DNA of 64,000 nt. Source: Bacteroidota bacterium (GTDB lineage Bacteria > Bacteroidota > Bacteroidia > Chitinophagales > Chitinophagaceae). Below, one piece after another: positions 54,204-62,565 of this stretch; positions within the stretch are counted from its first letter, which is position 1; the number at the start of each line of letters is the position of its first letter. The notes beneath the pieces were generated by a model. The model worked only from the letters and a program-made list of their open reading frames with translations. It was not told the DNA's origin and made no database searches. Both the position numbers and the translations under genes were made by a program. Location: the NCBI GenBank assembly GCA_020161435.1, contig JAIUNV010000004.1, forward strand, positions 372,001-436,000. Direction: 5' to 3'.

Positions 54204-55962
54204 TATCTAAGCGGTTTTCGATAGCTTCTTTAAGTTCATTATATAGGTCTTCATCTATGTCAGTATTGTTTAAGTAGTAATCCATGTCGTTACTTAGAAA
54301 TTCATGAGAGTTTGTAATCTCGTGATTTTCCAATTGTTCGAAAATCCATTCTTCAAATTCGTCTGTCAACTCTGAAAGGGCAAAATCGCTTTTCCCATTT
54401 GACAAACTAAGTAATGCAGAATCAATGAAAACATCATGTTCGACATTTTCGTAAAAATGCTGAATTCTACTCACTTCAACTTCCAATTTTTCAATTTCAT
54501 TTTGAAGTTGTCTTAAGTTGTCTTCGACAATTTCTGCATAGGATTCATTTACAAACAGATTTGTTCTAATATGCTTTAAGTCATTACTTTTAAAACTATC
54601 TATTCTTGATTTGAGGTTACTTGCTGTTGTGAGAACTACTTTTACTCGTTTATCCCAATCTTTTTTAACCGCAGGGTGTGGTCTTTTAGTTGCAGGTTTT
54701 TCACTGTCTGTTGTTTCAATTTTTCGTAGTTGACCATCATGAACAATGTTGTTGGGCTTGTTGCTTAATTTAATCCTGAAATTTTGCGGGTAATTTCTTC
54801 TTTGCCAATCATCACTTGAATTTTGATAGAATGTTACATTAGTGTAGTCGTCACCTAATTGATTATAGTCTGAAATTTTTATAAGAGGTCGGTTAAAGCC
54901 TTCAATGAAATAGAAATGCTGATAATAAATTTTGGGTATTTGAACCTTTTTCATGTGACTTGTTTCTTCAAGCACTTCTTTCCAAAAGTCTTTCAACTCG
55001 TCTGAAATTGAACTTATATTTAATGAAAGATTATATCCGTGTTTTTGGATAGCGTCTCTAACAAACTGAGAAACAGCTTGAATTTGTTCTGTCTCATTCC
55101 AAAGACAATCTTTAATTAAAAAGCAATCCATTAAATCAACTGTTTTCCTGTCATTGAGAAATGCAGAAGTCCGAAGAAGTCTAACAATTTTTCTCCACCT
55201 ACGGTCTGAAATGTAAATCGGATTTTGTTTGTTTTCTTCTCGCTGATTGTTTTGGTCTATAAAACTCCTGATAACGTGAATTACATTGAACACATTTTCA
55301 GGAATTTCTATTTCGTCAATTTGTTTGTTCCACTTTTTGTATTCGTCATCAGAGATTTTCAATGCTTCACCAACGGTGTCTCTGTATGAGTTCAATGTCT
55401 TTGAAATCATGTCATTGAAACTCTGCTTGTCCTTTATTCCATCAACAATTAAGCGAACAAGAAATCTGTCCCAAAGGGCTTCAAGTCCTTCGCCTTTGCT
55501 TGGCAATTCGTTTGAAGCTGAAATAAGTGCTTTCATTGGCACTTGAATTTCTTGCTCTCCGTTACGGTAAATCTTTTCGTTAAGAACAGTCAATAAAGCG
55601 TTTTGTATTGAAGGTCCTGCCTTCCAAATTTCGTCAAGGAAAACAACCGTTGCTGTCGGTAAGTAATTTTTTACAATTCTCTCGTATTTGTCGTGGTCTT
55701 TAAGTTGAGAAATAGAAACGGGTCCAAATATTTCGTCTGGCGTGCTGAAACGGTTCATAAGATATTCAAATGAACTGCCGTCTTTGTATGCGAATTTAAG
55801 TCGTCTTGCAACTAAGGATTTTGCTACTCCTGGTGCACCTAAAAGAAAAATACTTTCTCCTGCAACCGAAGATAGGAGTGATAAAGCGATTACTTCTTCC
55901 TTTTCAATCACTCCGTCATTTAGTCGTTTGAGTAGTTCTGTGATTTTGGGTTTTACTGTCAT
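54193..55962 (-). CDS. MoxR-type AAA+ ATPase, RavA-like
   Basis: 589 residues. Near the N-terminus is the Walker A loop FLLGAPGVAKSLVARRLKFA (about 34-53), then MNRFSTPDEIFGPVSISQLK, Walker B TATVVFLDEIWKAGPSIQNA (about 102-121) and ALISASNELPSKGEGLEALWDRFLVR-type sensor region. The C-terminal half is a helical extension like the LARA/discoidin region of RavA, with coiled-coil near 480-520. E. coli RavA works with ViaA in a hexamer; the overlapping VWA gene supports the same pairing. It is the first gene of its cassette, 60 bp from the core. Confidence 0.85.
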   Translation of the reverse strand: MTVKPKITELLKRLNDGVIEKEEVIALSLLSSVAGESIFLLGAPGVAKSLVARRLKFAYKDGSSFEYLMNRFSTPDEIFGPVSISQLKDHDKYERIVKNYLPTATVVFLDEIWKAGPSIQNALLTVLNEKIYRNGEQEIQVPMKALISASNELPSKGEGLEALWDRFLVRLIVDGIKDKQSFNDMISKTLNSYRDTVGEALKISDDEYKKWNKQIDEIEIPENVFNVIHVIRSFIDQNNQREENKQNPIYISDRRWRKIVRLLRTSAFLNDRKTVDLMDCFLIKDCLWNETEQIQAVSQFVRDAIQKHGYNLSLNISSISDELKDFWKEVLEETSHMKKVQIPKIYYQHFYFIEGFNRPLIKISDYNQLGDDYTNVTFYQNSSDDWQRRNYPQNFRIKLSNKPNNIVHDGQLRKIETTDSEKPATKRPHPAVKKDWDKRVKVVLTTASNLKSRIDSFKSNDLKHIRTNLFVNESYAEIVEDNLRQLQNEIEKLEVEVSRIQHFYENVEHDVFIDSALLSLSNGKSDFALSELTDEFEEWIFEQLENHEITNSHEFLSNDMDYYLNNTDIDEDLYNELKEAIENRLDNGQ

Positions 55963-56021
55963 CTGTCCAAAAATATTTTTGTTTGTTTAATGTATGCTGT
56001 GACGTTGTTTATGCTTGCCGG

Positions 56022-56216
56022 TAACGTTCGAGTATTTGCGAAGGCAGGGAATTCATTGAACGTCCAGCCCGGAACAAATGCCCAGTTGAAAATATGTTGT
56101 TGAAGTTATGAACTAAAGCTGAACATTGAACGTCGAGCCCGAACCGCTGCTGATACTTGCACATAGTTGATGGTACAATGTCCAGCCCTGCTTTTGCAAA
56201 TACTTTTGTTGGGCGT
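56022..56216 (-). repeat. attC-like site G (long type)
   Basis: Left TAACGTTCGAGTATTTGCG and right TGCTTTTGCAAATACTTTTG pair over AGTATTTGC-AA-GCAGGG. The centre contains two GTC(C/G)AGCCCG pieces as in D, K and L. Right core GTTGGGCGT (56208-56216) is the reverse complement of ACGCCCAAC at the left of site H and fits the classical GTTRRRY consensus. Confidence 0.8.
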
Positions 56217-56226
56217 TCGTTTTTTG

Positions 56227-56901
56227 TCAGAATGGTAAATCGTCAGCAATTGGTGGTACTGGTCGATTGTTTTGTTGCCCGTTAATGTACCAGCCAGACA
56301 GTTGCAAATAATAACCTCTTGGTGCTGTGATTTCTGAATTTTCAGGTGGGAATATTCTTGAAAGTGAAACTCTTAAAATTGTGCCTGCTGGAATTGTTGC
56401 GATTGTATCTTGATAACCAACATAACTTATGTTACGATAATTATTTCCATTAGGATACCTGAAACGTGTTTTGCTGTCAAAGGTTACTCGTATAAGGTCG
56501 TGGTCGGCAGTCCAAAAACCAACACTTTTGTTTGGCATTTGTCCACCGTAAGGAATATAGCCTGACCCACTATTTGTCCATTGAAGAAGTCTGCCAAACA
56601 AATTGTTGATATGCCCGTTCCAATCAATGATATTCCTTTGTCGAATGAAGTTTGGCATATTGTCAACCCTTCTTAAAAATGATTTTGCAGAAATGATTAC
56701 ATCTTCAATGTGTGGTGGTTGAAGTATTGCTCTATTTGTAAAGGTTAAATCCCAAATATCACCAACTTCAAAATCCGTGTCTGTTGGCTGATTATAGTTT
56801 CCGTTATTCAATAGCCTTACATAGCGATTGTTTGAAAGAACAAGTCCTCCAACGCAAGCATTATGTGACATATGAGTTTTAGAAACTATTAAAACCTCCA
56901 T
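56227..56901 (-). CDS. Dual-OB-type domain protein associated with DUF488
   Basis: 224 residues without signal peptide or membrane segments. It begins MEVLIVSKTHMSHNACVGGL and has repeated beta-rich segments such as NNRYVRLLNNGNYNQP, FEVGDIWDLTF and TILRVSLSRIFPPEN, consistent with two OB-like barrels. I recall proteins of this kind being called dual OB domain proteins and occurring next to DUF488 genes; that name is from memory. It follows the first DUF488 gene by one base, so it belongs to a three-gene unit. Nucleic-acid or nucleotide binding is plausible, not shown. Confidence 0.62.
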   Translation of the reverse strand: MEVLIVSKTHMSHNACVGGLVLSNNRYVRLLNNGNYNQPTDTDFEVGDIWDLTFTNRAILQPPHIEDVIISAKSFLRRVDNMPNFIRQRNIIDWNGHINNLFGRLLQWTNSGSGYIPYGGQMPNKSVGFWTADHDLIRVTFDSKTRFRYPNGNNYRNISYVGYQDTIATIPAGTILRVSLSRIFPPENSEITAPRGYYLQLSGWYINGQQNNRPVPPIADDLPF

Positions 56902-56902
56902 T

Positions 56903-57382
56903 TTACAAATGGGTTATTTTGTAATTGAAATTATCTGCTAATTTATTAGCAACAATTGACCTATGACAAGCCTCTGGATGTTCTTCGACACAAAAGAGTG
57001 CAATTTTGTTTGCTCCAATATTATCAAGGTTCTCAAAGAATTTTTCAAAGTTAAAGTTGCCCAATATTTTATTTTTATATTCAATTACAAAAACCTTCCC
57101 CAATTCTTGCCTTTCACTTTTCAATTCGCCTCTTTCAGCGTCTATTTCTTTTTGTAATTCTCGAATTTCTGTTGTTGGTGCTAAATCTTGAATATAACCA
57201 TACTTAATGCCTAAGTCATTTAATTTCTCTTGAAGTCGATTGCTGTTTACAAAAGAGTATTTTGCTCCTCTAACACCTCTACGCTGCCTTATGTCGCAAA
57301 ATGTATCAATATTATTTTGGGTGAGTTTATCGAAGAATTCGTTTTCTGTTGAGTTGTAAACTCCAATTGTGAAGAACTCCAT
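56903..57382 (-). CDS. DUF488 family protein (short)
   Basis: 159 residues. DUF488 features: N-terminal FTIGVYNSTENEFFDKLTQN, the DIRQRRGVRGAKYSFVN segment in place of the usual DVR..P.S, and the C-terminal CVEEHPEACHRSIVANKLAD with the conserved Cys-x-E and Cys-His-Arg residues. A central charged helix (about 88-110) interrupts the domain. It lies between the second DUF488 gene (2 bp gap) and the dual-OB gene (1 bp). The function of the family is not established. Confidence 0.85.
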   Translation of the reverse strand: MEFFTIGVYNSTENEFFDKLTQNNIDTFCDIRQRRGVRGAKYSFVNSNRLQEKLNDLGIKYGYIQDLAPTTEIRELQKEIDAERGELKSERQELGKVFVIEYKNKILGNFNFEKFFENLDNIGANKIALFCVEEHPEACHRSIVANKLADNFNYKITHL

Positions 57383-57384
57383 AT

Positions 57385-57939
57385 TTATAGATAGGCTTTT
57401 CTTGATGTAACGTTTATTGGGTTACCGAACAAATCAATTGCAGAAAGCCCTTTATTAAGTTCATTTATTACAGTTGCTTGGTCTTTAACTTTTCCGTTTT
57501 CGTCAATGTGTTTTAAAATAATATTGTCTGTGTTTAAAACCTTGCCAATTAATTTACTTCTGTGGCATTCACAAGGCTTACTTTCGCTACACATAATAAC
57601 AACATTGATATCTTTATTGTAAGCTGTTTTTAATCTTTCAATTCCGCTAATGAAAAATTCCTTTGTTTTTACTACTTCGTAATCAACTTTTCCTTCACTG
57701 TCGTAACAAGATGTGTCTTTGGGTCTGCCACCAATATTGTCGCCCATAAAAACATACTTTATTCCATTACGCTCCAAAAGAAATTTAAGGTCATTCTGAT
57801 TGTACTGTGGGTTGAATTTCGAATATGGTTGTGAACGAACATCAATAAGGTATTCAATGCCAAATTCCTTCAGCAAAGCAAGAAAGTCCTCTGACTTTCT
57901 ATTGCCGTGTCCGATAGTATAAAGTGGCTTTTTTGTCAT
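57385..57939 (-). CDS. DUF488 family protein (canonical)
   Basis: 184 residues. Canonical motifs: LYTIGHGNRKSEDFLALL, YLIDVRSQPYSKFNPQYNQN, GDNIGGRPKD and VVIMCSESKPCECHRSKLIG with conserved Cys and His. It is the first gene of a cassette with a second, divergent DUF488 protein and a dual-OB-type protein. Two different DUF488 proteins encoded side by side suggest a heteromer. A nucleic-acid-related or defence role is inferred from the cassette context only. Confidence 0.88.
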   Translation of the reverse strand: MTKKPLYTIGHGNRKSEDFLALLKEFGIEYLIDVRSQPYSKFNPQYNQNDLKFLLERNGIKYVFMGDNIGGRPKDTSCYDSEGKVDYEVVKTKEFFISGIERLKTAYNKDINVVIMCSESKPCECHRSKLIGKVLNTDNIILKHIDENGKVKDQATVINELNKGLSAIDLFGNPINVTSRKAYL

Positions 57940-58010
57940 ACCTCAAAAATACGAATAATTTGTCTTTTGGATGCTCTTTAATTAACGGACTGTCGCTTTA
58001 AAATGACGCC

Positions 58011-58141
58011 CAACGGTTCTGGTATTTATGAAGGGCGGGATTAGATGTACAAAAGTTAAGCTTTGCACTACCGCTTAATAGAATTACTGTCGCTGAAATT
58101 ATGACGTTCAGCCCGCCTTTTATAAATACCATGTTAGCGGT
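58011..58141 (-). repeat. attC-like site H
   Basis: Left CAACGGTTCTGGTATTTATG and right CCTTTTATAAATACCATGTTA pair over TGGTATTTAT-AA-GGCGGG. Right core GTTAGCGGT (58133-58141) is the exact reverse complement of ACCGCTAAC at the left of site I. Confidence 0.8.
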
Positions 58142-58165
58142 TCGTTGTTGTTTTCGTGTATTTTT

Positions 58166-58582
58166 TTATTCGTGATAACCCTTTTTTACTTGTCGTTTTG
58201 AAATCCACCAATAATTTCCACAAGGGTCAATTATACCCGATTGTCTGTCTTCGTATGGCATATCTGCTGGTTCAAATTCAATTTTCGCTCCATTGTCAAC
58301 GGCTCTTTGATGAACAGCTTCTACATCGTCAACGAAAAGATAAAGTGCTGTTCTCATTCCTTCAAATTGTTCTCTGGCTTGACTAATCATAAAGCAAGTG
58401 TCGCCTATTTGCAGAATACAGTTTGCTATATCTCCATTGGTTGGGTTTACAGAACGGTTAATTTCTTTCGCAAAAAAGGCATTTTTCAGAAAGTCAATTA
58501 AGAGTTGTGGTTTGTCAACAAAAAGATATGGAGTAACTGTATGAAAGTTGTCAGGTTTGTATGTATTAAGTATGTCGTTCAT
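58166..58582 (-). CDS. VOC family (glyoxalase/bleomycin-resistance-like, PhnB type) protein
   Basis: 138 residues, one VOC module pair: HTVTPYLFVDKPQLLIDFLK at the N-terminus, TALYLFVDDVEAVHQRAVDN in the middle and GIIDPCGNYWWISK at the C-terminus, which is the PhnB-like ending. Such proteins bind or modify small toxic molecules, including some antibiotics. It is the sole gene of a cassette of about 530 bp, with the stop 25 bp from site H and the start 75 bp from site I, the classical single-gene cassette layout. Confidence 0.87.
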   Translation of the reverse strand: MNDILNTYKPDNFHTVTPYLFVDKPQLLIDFLKNAFFAKEINRSVNPTNGDIANCILQIGDTCFMISQAREQFEGMRTALYLFVDDVEAVHQRAVDNGAKIEFEPADMPYEDRQSGIIDPCGNYWWISKRQVKKGYHE

Positions 58583-58662
58583 TTTTTACATTTTTAGGTT
58601 TAGAATTTACTTATCTTTTTTATTCAGTCATTTTTAGGGGTGCGTTTTTCTACAATGACCGC

Positions 58663-58793
58663 TAACGGTTTGGGTATTGGCGAAGAAGGGGCATTTAAAA
58701 ACCGTCAGCCGAATCTATGTACAAAAGTTGATAGTAGCACAATTGTTCAATTACTTCCTTCAGCCCCTTTTTTGCCAATACCGTGTTAGTGGC
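58663..58793 (-). repeat. attC-like site I
   Basis: Left TAACGGTTTGGGTATTGGCG and right TTTTTTGCCAATACCGTGTTA pair over GGTATTGGC-AA-GGGGC. Right core GTTAGTGGC (58785-58793) is the exact reverse complement of GCCACTAAC at the left of site J, the same core sequence as between A and B. Confidence 0.8.
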
Positions 58794-58913
58794 AGTTTCT
58801 CTGAATGGTCGATTTAGTTCCTTACGAATTATCAATAATATACTTGATTTATTTTCATTTGCAAGATTCAGCTTATTTAAAGGAATGTCCATACTCATAC
58901 TTAAACATATGCG

Positions 58914-60248
58914 TTATTTCGCTCTATTAAAAACTGCAAGCAATGAAGTAATTCCAACTTTACTGCCAAATGGAATTGCAGATAAATCCACTTCAAAATT
59001 GCCATTGTGGTTTACAAAAGGAACAGCACCTTTCTTAATGGCCTCTTCAAACCTTTTTGGTTCAGCCACACCAACATTGATAAAGCAATAAGCCGCTTTT
59101 TTGGTGTTGTCAAAAACCAAATGATGAAAATCTTCTGAACCCATAGACGAAGGAATCATAGTTTCATCTAATAACAATTTATCATTTTTAATAACTGGCT
59201 TTAAGGCACTCCTTACCGTGTTTGTTAGTTGCTCATCATTTACAAGTGGATACGACCAACCTTTGAATTTGATGGTTGGATATTTGTCTTTGTCCATATT
59301 GTACGCATAAGCGATACCATCATTAATTCGTTTGATGCCTTCAATCATCGTTTTACGGTCTTTCTCGTTAAACCAACGAAGATTGACTTTTAACAATGCG
59401 GATGCAGGAATAACATTATTATCGATACCAGCCTGCACAGAACCTACGGTTATTACTGCTGCATGTTTAGGGTCAATTGCTCTACTGACAATGGCCTGGT
59501 ATTGCATTATGGCTGCTGCCGCCATTACTACAGGGTCTTTGGTTAAGTTTGGTGTTGAGCCATGTCCACCTATTCCGTAGAAAGTAACATCAAACTGGTC
59601 AGTTCCTGCATTGCGAACTCCCGAACCAGCGATAACCATTCCAACTGCAATTGGTGCGGTGTGCATCCCTAATAAATAGTCTGGCTCGGGAATACCATAT
59701 TTGGTATAGAGTCCATCTTCTGTCATTGCTCTCGCACCTTCAATGAGTTCTTCAGCAGGTTGACCAATGAAGATGACTGTTCCTTTCCAAAGGTCTTTAT
59801 GTTCGGCAAAAAATTTGGCAGTAGCCAGCAACCAAGTTACATGTGCATCGTGTCCGCACATATGCCCGACAGGAGTTGTCGCATCTGCCAGCTCCACTAC
59901 TTTGGTACTCTTGTAGGGGAGGTTGGTCGTTTCTTTCACAGCATTTGCGTCCATATCTGCCCGGTACATTACAATGGGGCCATTCCCGTTTTTCATCACT
60001 GCCGCAATGCCAGTTTTTCCAATATGTTCCGTTACGGTATAGCCATAAGATTTCAATTCTTTGGCAGCGATGCCGGCAGTTCGGGTTTCATGAAAACCCA
60101 ATTCAGGATTTTGATGCAGGTCTTTGAAGATAGCCACAAATTTATCATTGTCCTTTGCAATGGCTTGTTCAATAACCGTAGTGTTGTTTTGGGCAAAAGC
60201 GATTGCTCCAATCAATGTTGTTCCTAATGCTAAAAGTGTTCTTTTCAT
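58914..60248 (-). CDS. M20 family amidohydrolase, secreted
   Basis: 444 residues from the ATG at 60246-60248, giving a signal peptide MKRTLLALGTTLIGAIAFAQ; the longer frame reaches into site J. Motifs: LHQNPELGFHETRTAGIAAK, RADMDANAVKE, GHMCGHDAHVTWLLATAKFF with metal-binding His residues, GQPAEELIEGARAM, and SSMGSEDFHHLVFDN at the end. The M20D type hydrolyses N-acyl or amide bonds such as N-acetyl amino acids, hippurate or IAA conjugates. It is the only gene of its cassette. 120 bp between its stop and site I show no gene. Confidence 0.9.
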   Translation of the reverse strand: MKRTLLALGTTLIGAIAFAQNNTTVIEQAIAKDNDKFVAIFKDLHQNPELGFHETRTAGIAAKELKSYGYTVTEHIGKTGIAAVMKNGNGPIVMYRADMDANAVKETTNLPYKSTKVVELADATTPVGHMCGHDAHVTWLLATAKFFAEHKDLWKGTVIFIGQPAEELIEGARAMTEDGLYTKYGIPEPDYLLGMHTAPIAVGMVIAGSGVRNAGTDQFDVTFYGIGGHGSTPNLTKDPVVMAAAAIMQYQAIVSRAIDPKHAAVITVGSVQAGIDNNVIPASALLKVNLRWFNEKDRKTMIEGIKRINDGIAYAYNMDKDKYPTIKFKGWSYPLVNDEQLTNTVRSALKPVIKNDKLLLDETMIPSSMGSEDFHHLVFDNTKKAAYCFINVGVAEPKRFEEAIKKGAVPFVNHNGNFEVDLSAIPFGSKVGITSLLAVFNRAK

Positions 60249-60305
60249 TTTGTTAATATTGCGTTTGTTGTTGAGTTTGTTTGGGTGCTGAGTTGAAATT
60301 GCCAC

Positions 60306-60500
60306 TAACGTTCAGGGCTTGCTGCTGTGCTGGGATTTGAATCTCGTCTGCCCAACCACTGAAGCCCAATAGAAGTTTTACTTATAAATATACCGAGAAT
60401 TATTTTTAGATGAAGGTCTGCCCATAACCGCTGCTGAATAGAGAACAACTGCTGAGGATTTATTCGTCTGCCAGCATAGCAGCAACCCCATGTTAGCAGC
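60306..60500 (-). repeat. attC-like site J (long type)
   Basis: Left TAACGTTCAGGGCTTGCTGC and right CCAGCATAGCAGCAACCCC then TGTTA pair over GGG-TTGCTGCT-TGCTGG. Right core GTTAGCAGC (60492-60500) is the reverse complement of GCTGCTAAC at the left of site K (10 bp, plus TTTT again after one mismatch). Confidence 0.8.
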
Positions 60501-60513
60501 CGTTTTGTGTTTA

Positions 60514-61074
60514 TCAATGATACCAGTTGTTAGTCAAATGTCGATATTCGTTGTCTGGTTTTGTTTTGTCTATGAAGTAAGTGATTCCCAGTCTAACGTC
60601 AAGAAAGCCCCAGAGTCCATAATAGATTCTATTGCCAGATTTCGAAATTAGATAAACACCCAACTTTTTTTGTCCTACTCTTAATTTGTCAATGTCAAAA
60701 GAATTAATTGATTCTGTCTTTGATACTGTGTCATTTAAAATTGTAATATCTCCTTGAACTTCAGTCAGGATTTTATTTATCTCAACCAGGGTTTCTTTAT
60801 TTGTCTTAATGTATATTCTGTAGGACGTGTCAATTAAAAGTGGCTCTGTCAACTGTTGAATTACAGCAAAAAGAATGAGAATGACTGTCCAAAATATTTT
60901 TGTCTTAAAGTTTGTTTTCGAAAACAAAATAACAAGATAAAAAGTCAAGGCTGTGATAAGTCCACCAATAAGTAAACCTTGATAAGTACCTTGTTGTCTT
61001 CCGAAGAATAGAAAGCTTAAAAAAGTCAAAGCGACTCCAACTAAAAGTCCAACAAATTTGAAGAGGGTTGTCAT
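60514..61074 (-). CDS. Hypothetical membrane protein, single-gene cassette
   Basis: 186 residues. Three N-terminal membrane segments (about 5-25, 32-52 and 60-78: GLLVGVALTFLSFLFFG, GLLIGGLITALTFYLVILF and FWTVILILFAVIQQL) are followed by a soluble C-terminal part of about 100 residues (SYRIYIKTNKETLVEINKIL, then QKKLGVYLISKSGNRIYYGL). No known domain is recognised. The gene fills its cassette: start 14 bp from the upstream core, stop 13 bp from site J. Confidence 0.75.
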   Translation of the reverse strand: MTTLFKFVGLLVGVALTFLSFLFFGRQQGTYQGLLIGGLITALTFYLVILFSKTNFKTKIFWTVILILFAVIQQLTEPLLIDTSYRIYIKTNKETLVEINKILTEVQGDITILNDTVSKTESINSFDIDKLRVGQKKLGVYLISKSGNRIYYGLWGFLDVRLGITYFIDKTKPDNEYRHLTNNWYH

Positions 61075-61087
61075 TTAAAATGGCTGC

Positions 61088-61285
61088 TAACGGTCAACAG
61101 CTTTGCGTTCGGCAGGGCATTGGAAAAACGTCCAGCCCGGAACTGCTGCTGATGTAAGATACAAAAGCTGAGAATATAATTTATTGTTCATTAGCGTTCG
61201 GTCAGCCGGATATGTAGCTGATAGTAATACTGCCGATGAGGATTTATTAGTCGTCCCTGCTGACGCAAAACTGCCTGTTGTGCGT
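61088..61285 (-). repeat. attC-like site K (long type, identical to D)
   Basis: The same 198 bp as site D. Right core GTTGTGCGT (61277-61285) is the exact reverse complement of ACGCACAAC at the left of site L. Confidence 0.8.
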
Positions 61286-61291
61286 TCGTAT

Positions 61292-62284
61292 TTATTGTCG
61301 CATTAACCATTCTTTCCAATCATTAGATACCTTGTCCCAATTAAAAATGTCATAATTGGGTTCGCCATTCGCTTTTAACGGAAAATAATTGTGCTCTGTC
61401 CCAACGTATGCTTTGAATGTAAAATTTTTTCTTTTTTGTCTTATCATTTCAATTCTCAAATAGTCGTTGAATGGGGAGCTGTAATCTTTTGTACCATAGC
61501 AAACAAGAACAGGGATTTTTAATCTCTGCAGATATTGAATTGGCGGAATTGAAAATTCATATGTCGCTTTGTAAGTGTCTCCATTCGATGCGTCCGTGTT
61601 TGTTGGCTCCGCCACTATGTTTTCCCAATTTTTTATTACATCTTCTGCATATTTAGTTGTGTCTGTCTCGTTAGCTCTTTGTCGCTCAACGATTGTTAAA
61701 ATTCTTCCTAAAGGGTTACCGCCTGAATAAATAAGTTCTGTCACTTTCGGAAAACTCAAAGCAAGTTTTGCCGCAACCGTACTTCCTTCCGAATGCCCTG
61801 CGACAATCAATTTACTTTTGGAAATCCAGGGTTGCCGTTGTAAAAAAGTAATGACATAAATATTTCTATTCACATAATAGTCAAGCAAATTTCTCTCTAA
61901 ATATTTTTTTGAAAATTTTCCTGTGCTATCCACATAAGTAAAGTCTTCTGCTAAGGATTTTTTGTCGGCAATAAGCGGAGTGAAAGGCTTACTAATGATT
62001 GCCAAATGATAGTGATTGGTTAAGCTATCAGGGTTGAAAGGAAAAACTCCATACATTCCTTGCTCATCATATTTAATTAATGGTTGCGGTAAGCTGCCTT
62101 GACAAAAAAGAAACAAAGGTTTTGGTTTCTTTTCTTCACCCTTTTTTGATTTGATTAGTATATCAACAGTGTCGTCTTTATAAATTGTCTGCAAATGTCT
62201 GAAGCCATAGTCCTCCGGTCGCTTATTTTGTCCAAATAAACTAGTACTTAAAAAAAAGAATGCTAGGAGTATGAGACTCTTCAT
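61292..62284 (-). CDS. Secreted alpha/beta hydrolase, copy 2
   Basis: 330 residues from the ATG at 62282-62284; an upstream frame through site L is not used. The protein is identical to that at 35066-36058: signal peptide, GHSEGS nucleophile elbow, YGTKDYSSPF Asp loop and TEHNYFP His. Identity at the DNA level shows a recent copy event or ongoing homogenisation. Substrate unknown. Confidence 0.85.
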   Translation of the reverse strand: MKSLILLAFFFLSTSLFGQNKRPEDYGFRHLQTIYKDDTVDILIKSKKGEEKKPKPLFLFCQGSLPQPLIKYDEQGMYGVFPFNPDSLTNHYHLAIISKPFTPLIADKKSLAEDFTYVDSTGKFSKKYLERNLLDYYVNRNIYVITFLQRQPWISKSKLIVAGHSEGSTVAAKLALSFPKVTELIYSGGNPLGRILTIVERQRANETDTTKYAEDVIKNWENIVAEPTNTDASNGDTYKATYEFSIPPIQYLQRLKIPVLVCYGTKDYSSPFNDYLRIEMIRQKRKNFTFKAYVGTEHNYFPLKANGEPNYDIFNWDKVSNDWKEWLMRQ

Positions 62285-62295
62285 AATATGACGCA

Positions 62296-62486
62296 CAACG
62301 GCCAGGGCTTGCTGCTGTGCTGGTATTTTATAATGTCCAGCCCGGAGCCGCAGCCGATTGAAAAACTGATGATGAAGATAACAACAAAAGATGATAGAAT
62401 TCCGTCGGCTGGATATGGGCTGATAGCGATATGAAGCTGAGTATATATTCGTCTGCCAGCATAGCAGCAAACCCCCTGTTGTATGT
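62296..62486 (-). repeat. attC-like site L (long type)
   Basis: Left CAACGGCCAGGGCTTGCTGC and right CCAGCATAGCAGCAAACCCC then CTGTTG pair over GGG-TTGCTGCT-TGCTGG. The centre has GTCCAGCCCGGAGCCGCAGC. Right core GTTGTATGT (62478-62486); its partner would lie beyond the right edge of the window. Closest in sequence to site J. Confidence 0.78.
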
Positions 62487-62565
62487 TCGCCCTTCGTCTT
62501 GGTTCTTCAAATGTTTAGTCTGTGTCTACCGTGGCAGGGTGTGTCCCGGAAGCGTAGGAACAAGG

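Larger units (their letters stand above)
61088..62299 (-). mobile_element. Duplicated cassette, copy 2 (alpha/beta hydrolase plus attC-like site K)
   Basis: 1,212 bp apparently identical to 34862-36073, 26.2 kb away and in the same orientation. Here it has a full site on both sides (K and L), so this copy sits inside an array, whereas copy 1 is at the outer edge of array 1. Confidence 0.88.

Noticed and set aside
58695..58898. Minus-strand 67-codon frame across site I
   Set aside because: It runs through the recombination palindrome and has no domain features; it is probably open by chance.
27142..62486. The palindromes as MITEs, REP elements or simple terminators
   Set aside because: They show no target-site duplications and no common terminal sequence beyond AAC/GTT. 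The matching of cores between neighbouring sites and the exact cassette duplication fit a site-specific recombination system better.
27142..62486. The repeats as a CRISPR array
   Set aside because: Spacing is 0.15-4 kb with genes between, repeats are 130-200 bp, and no cas gene is present.
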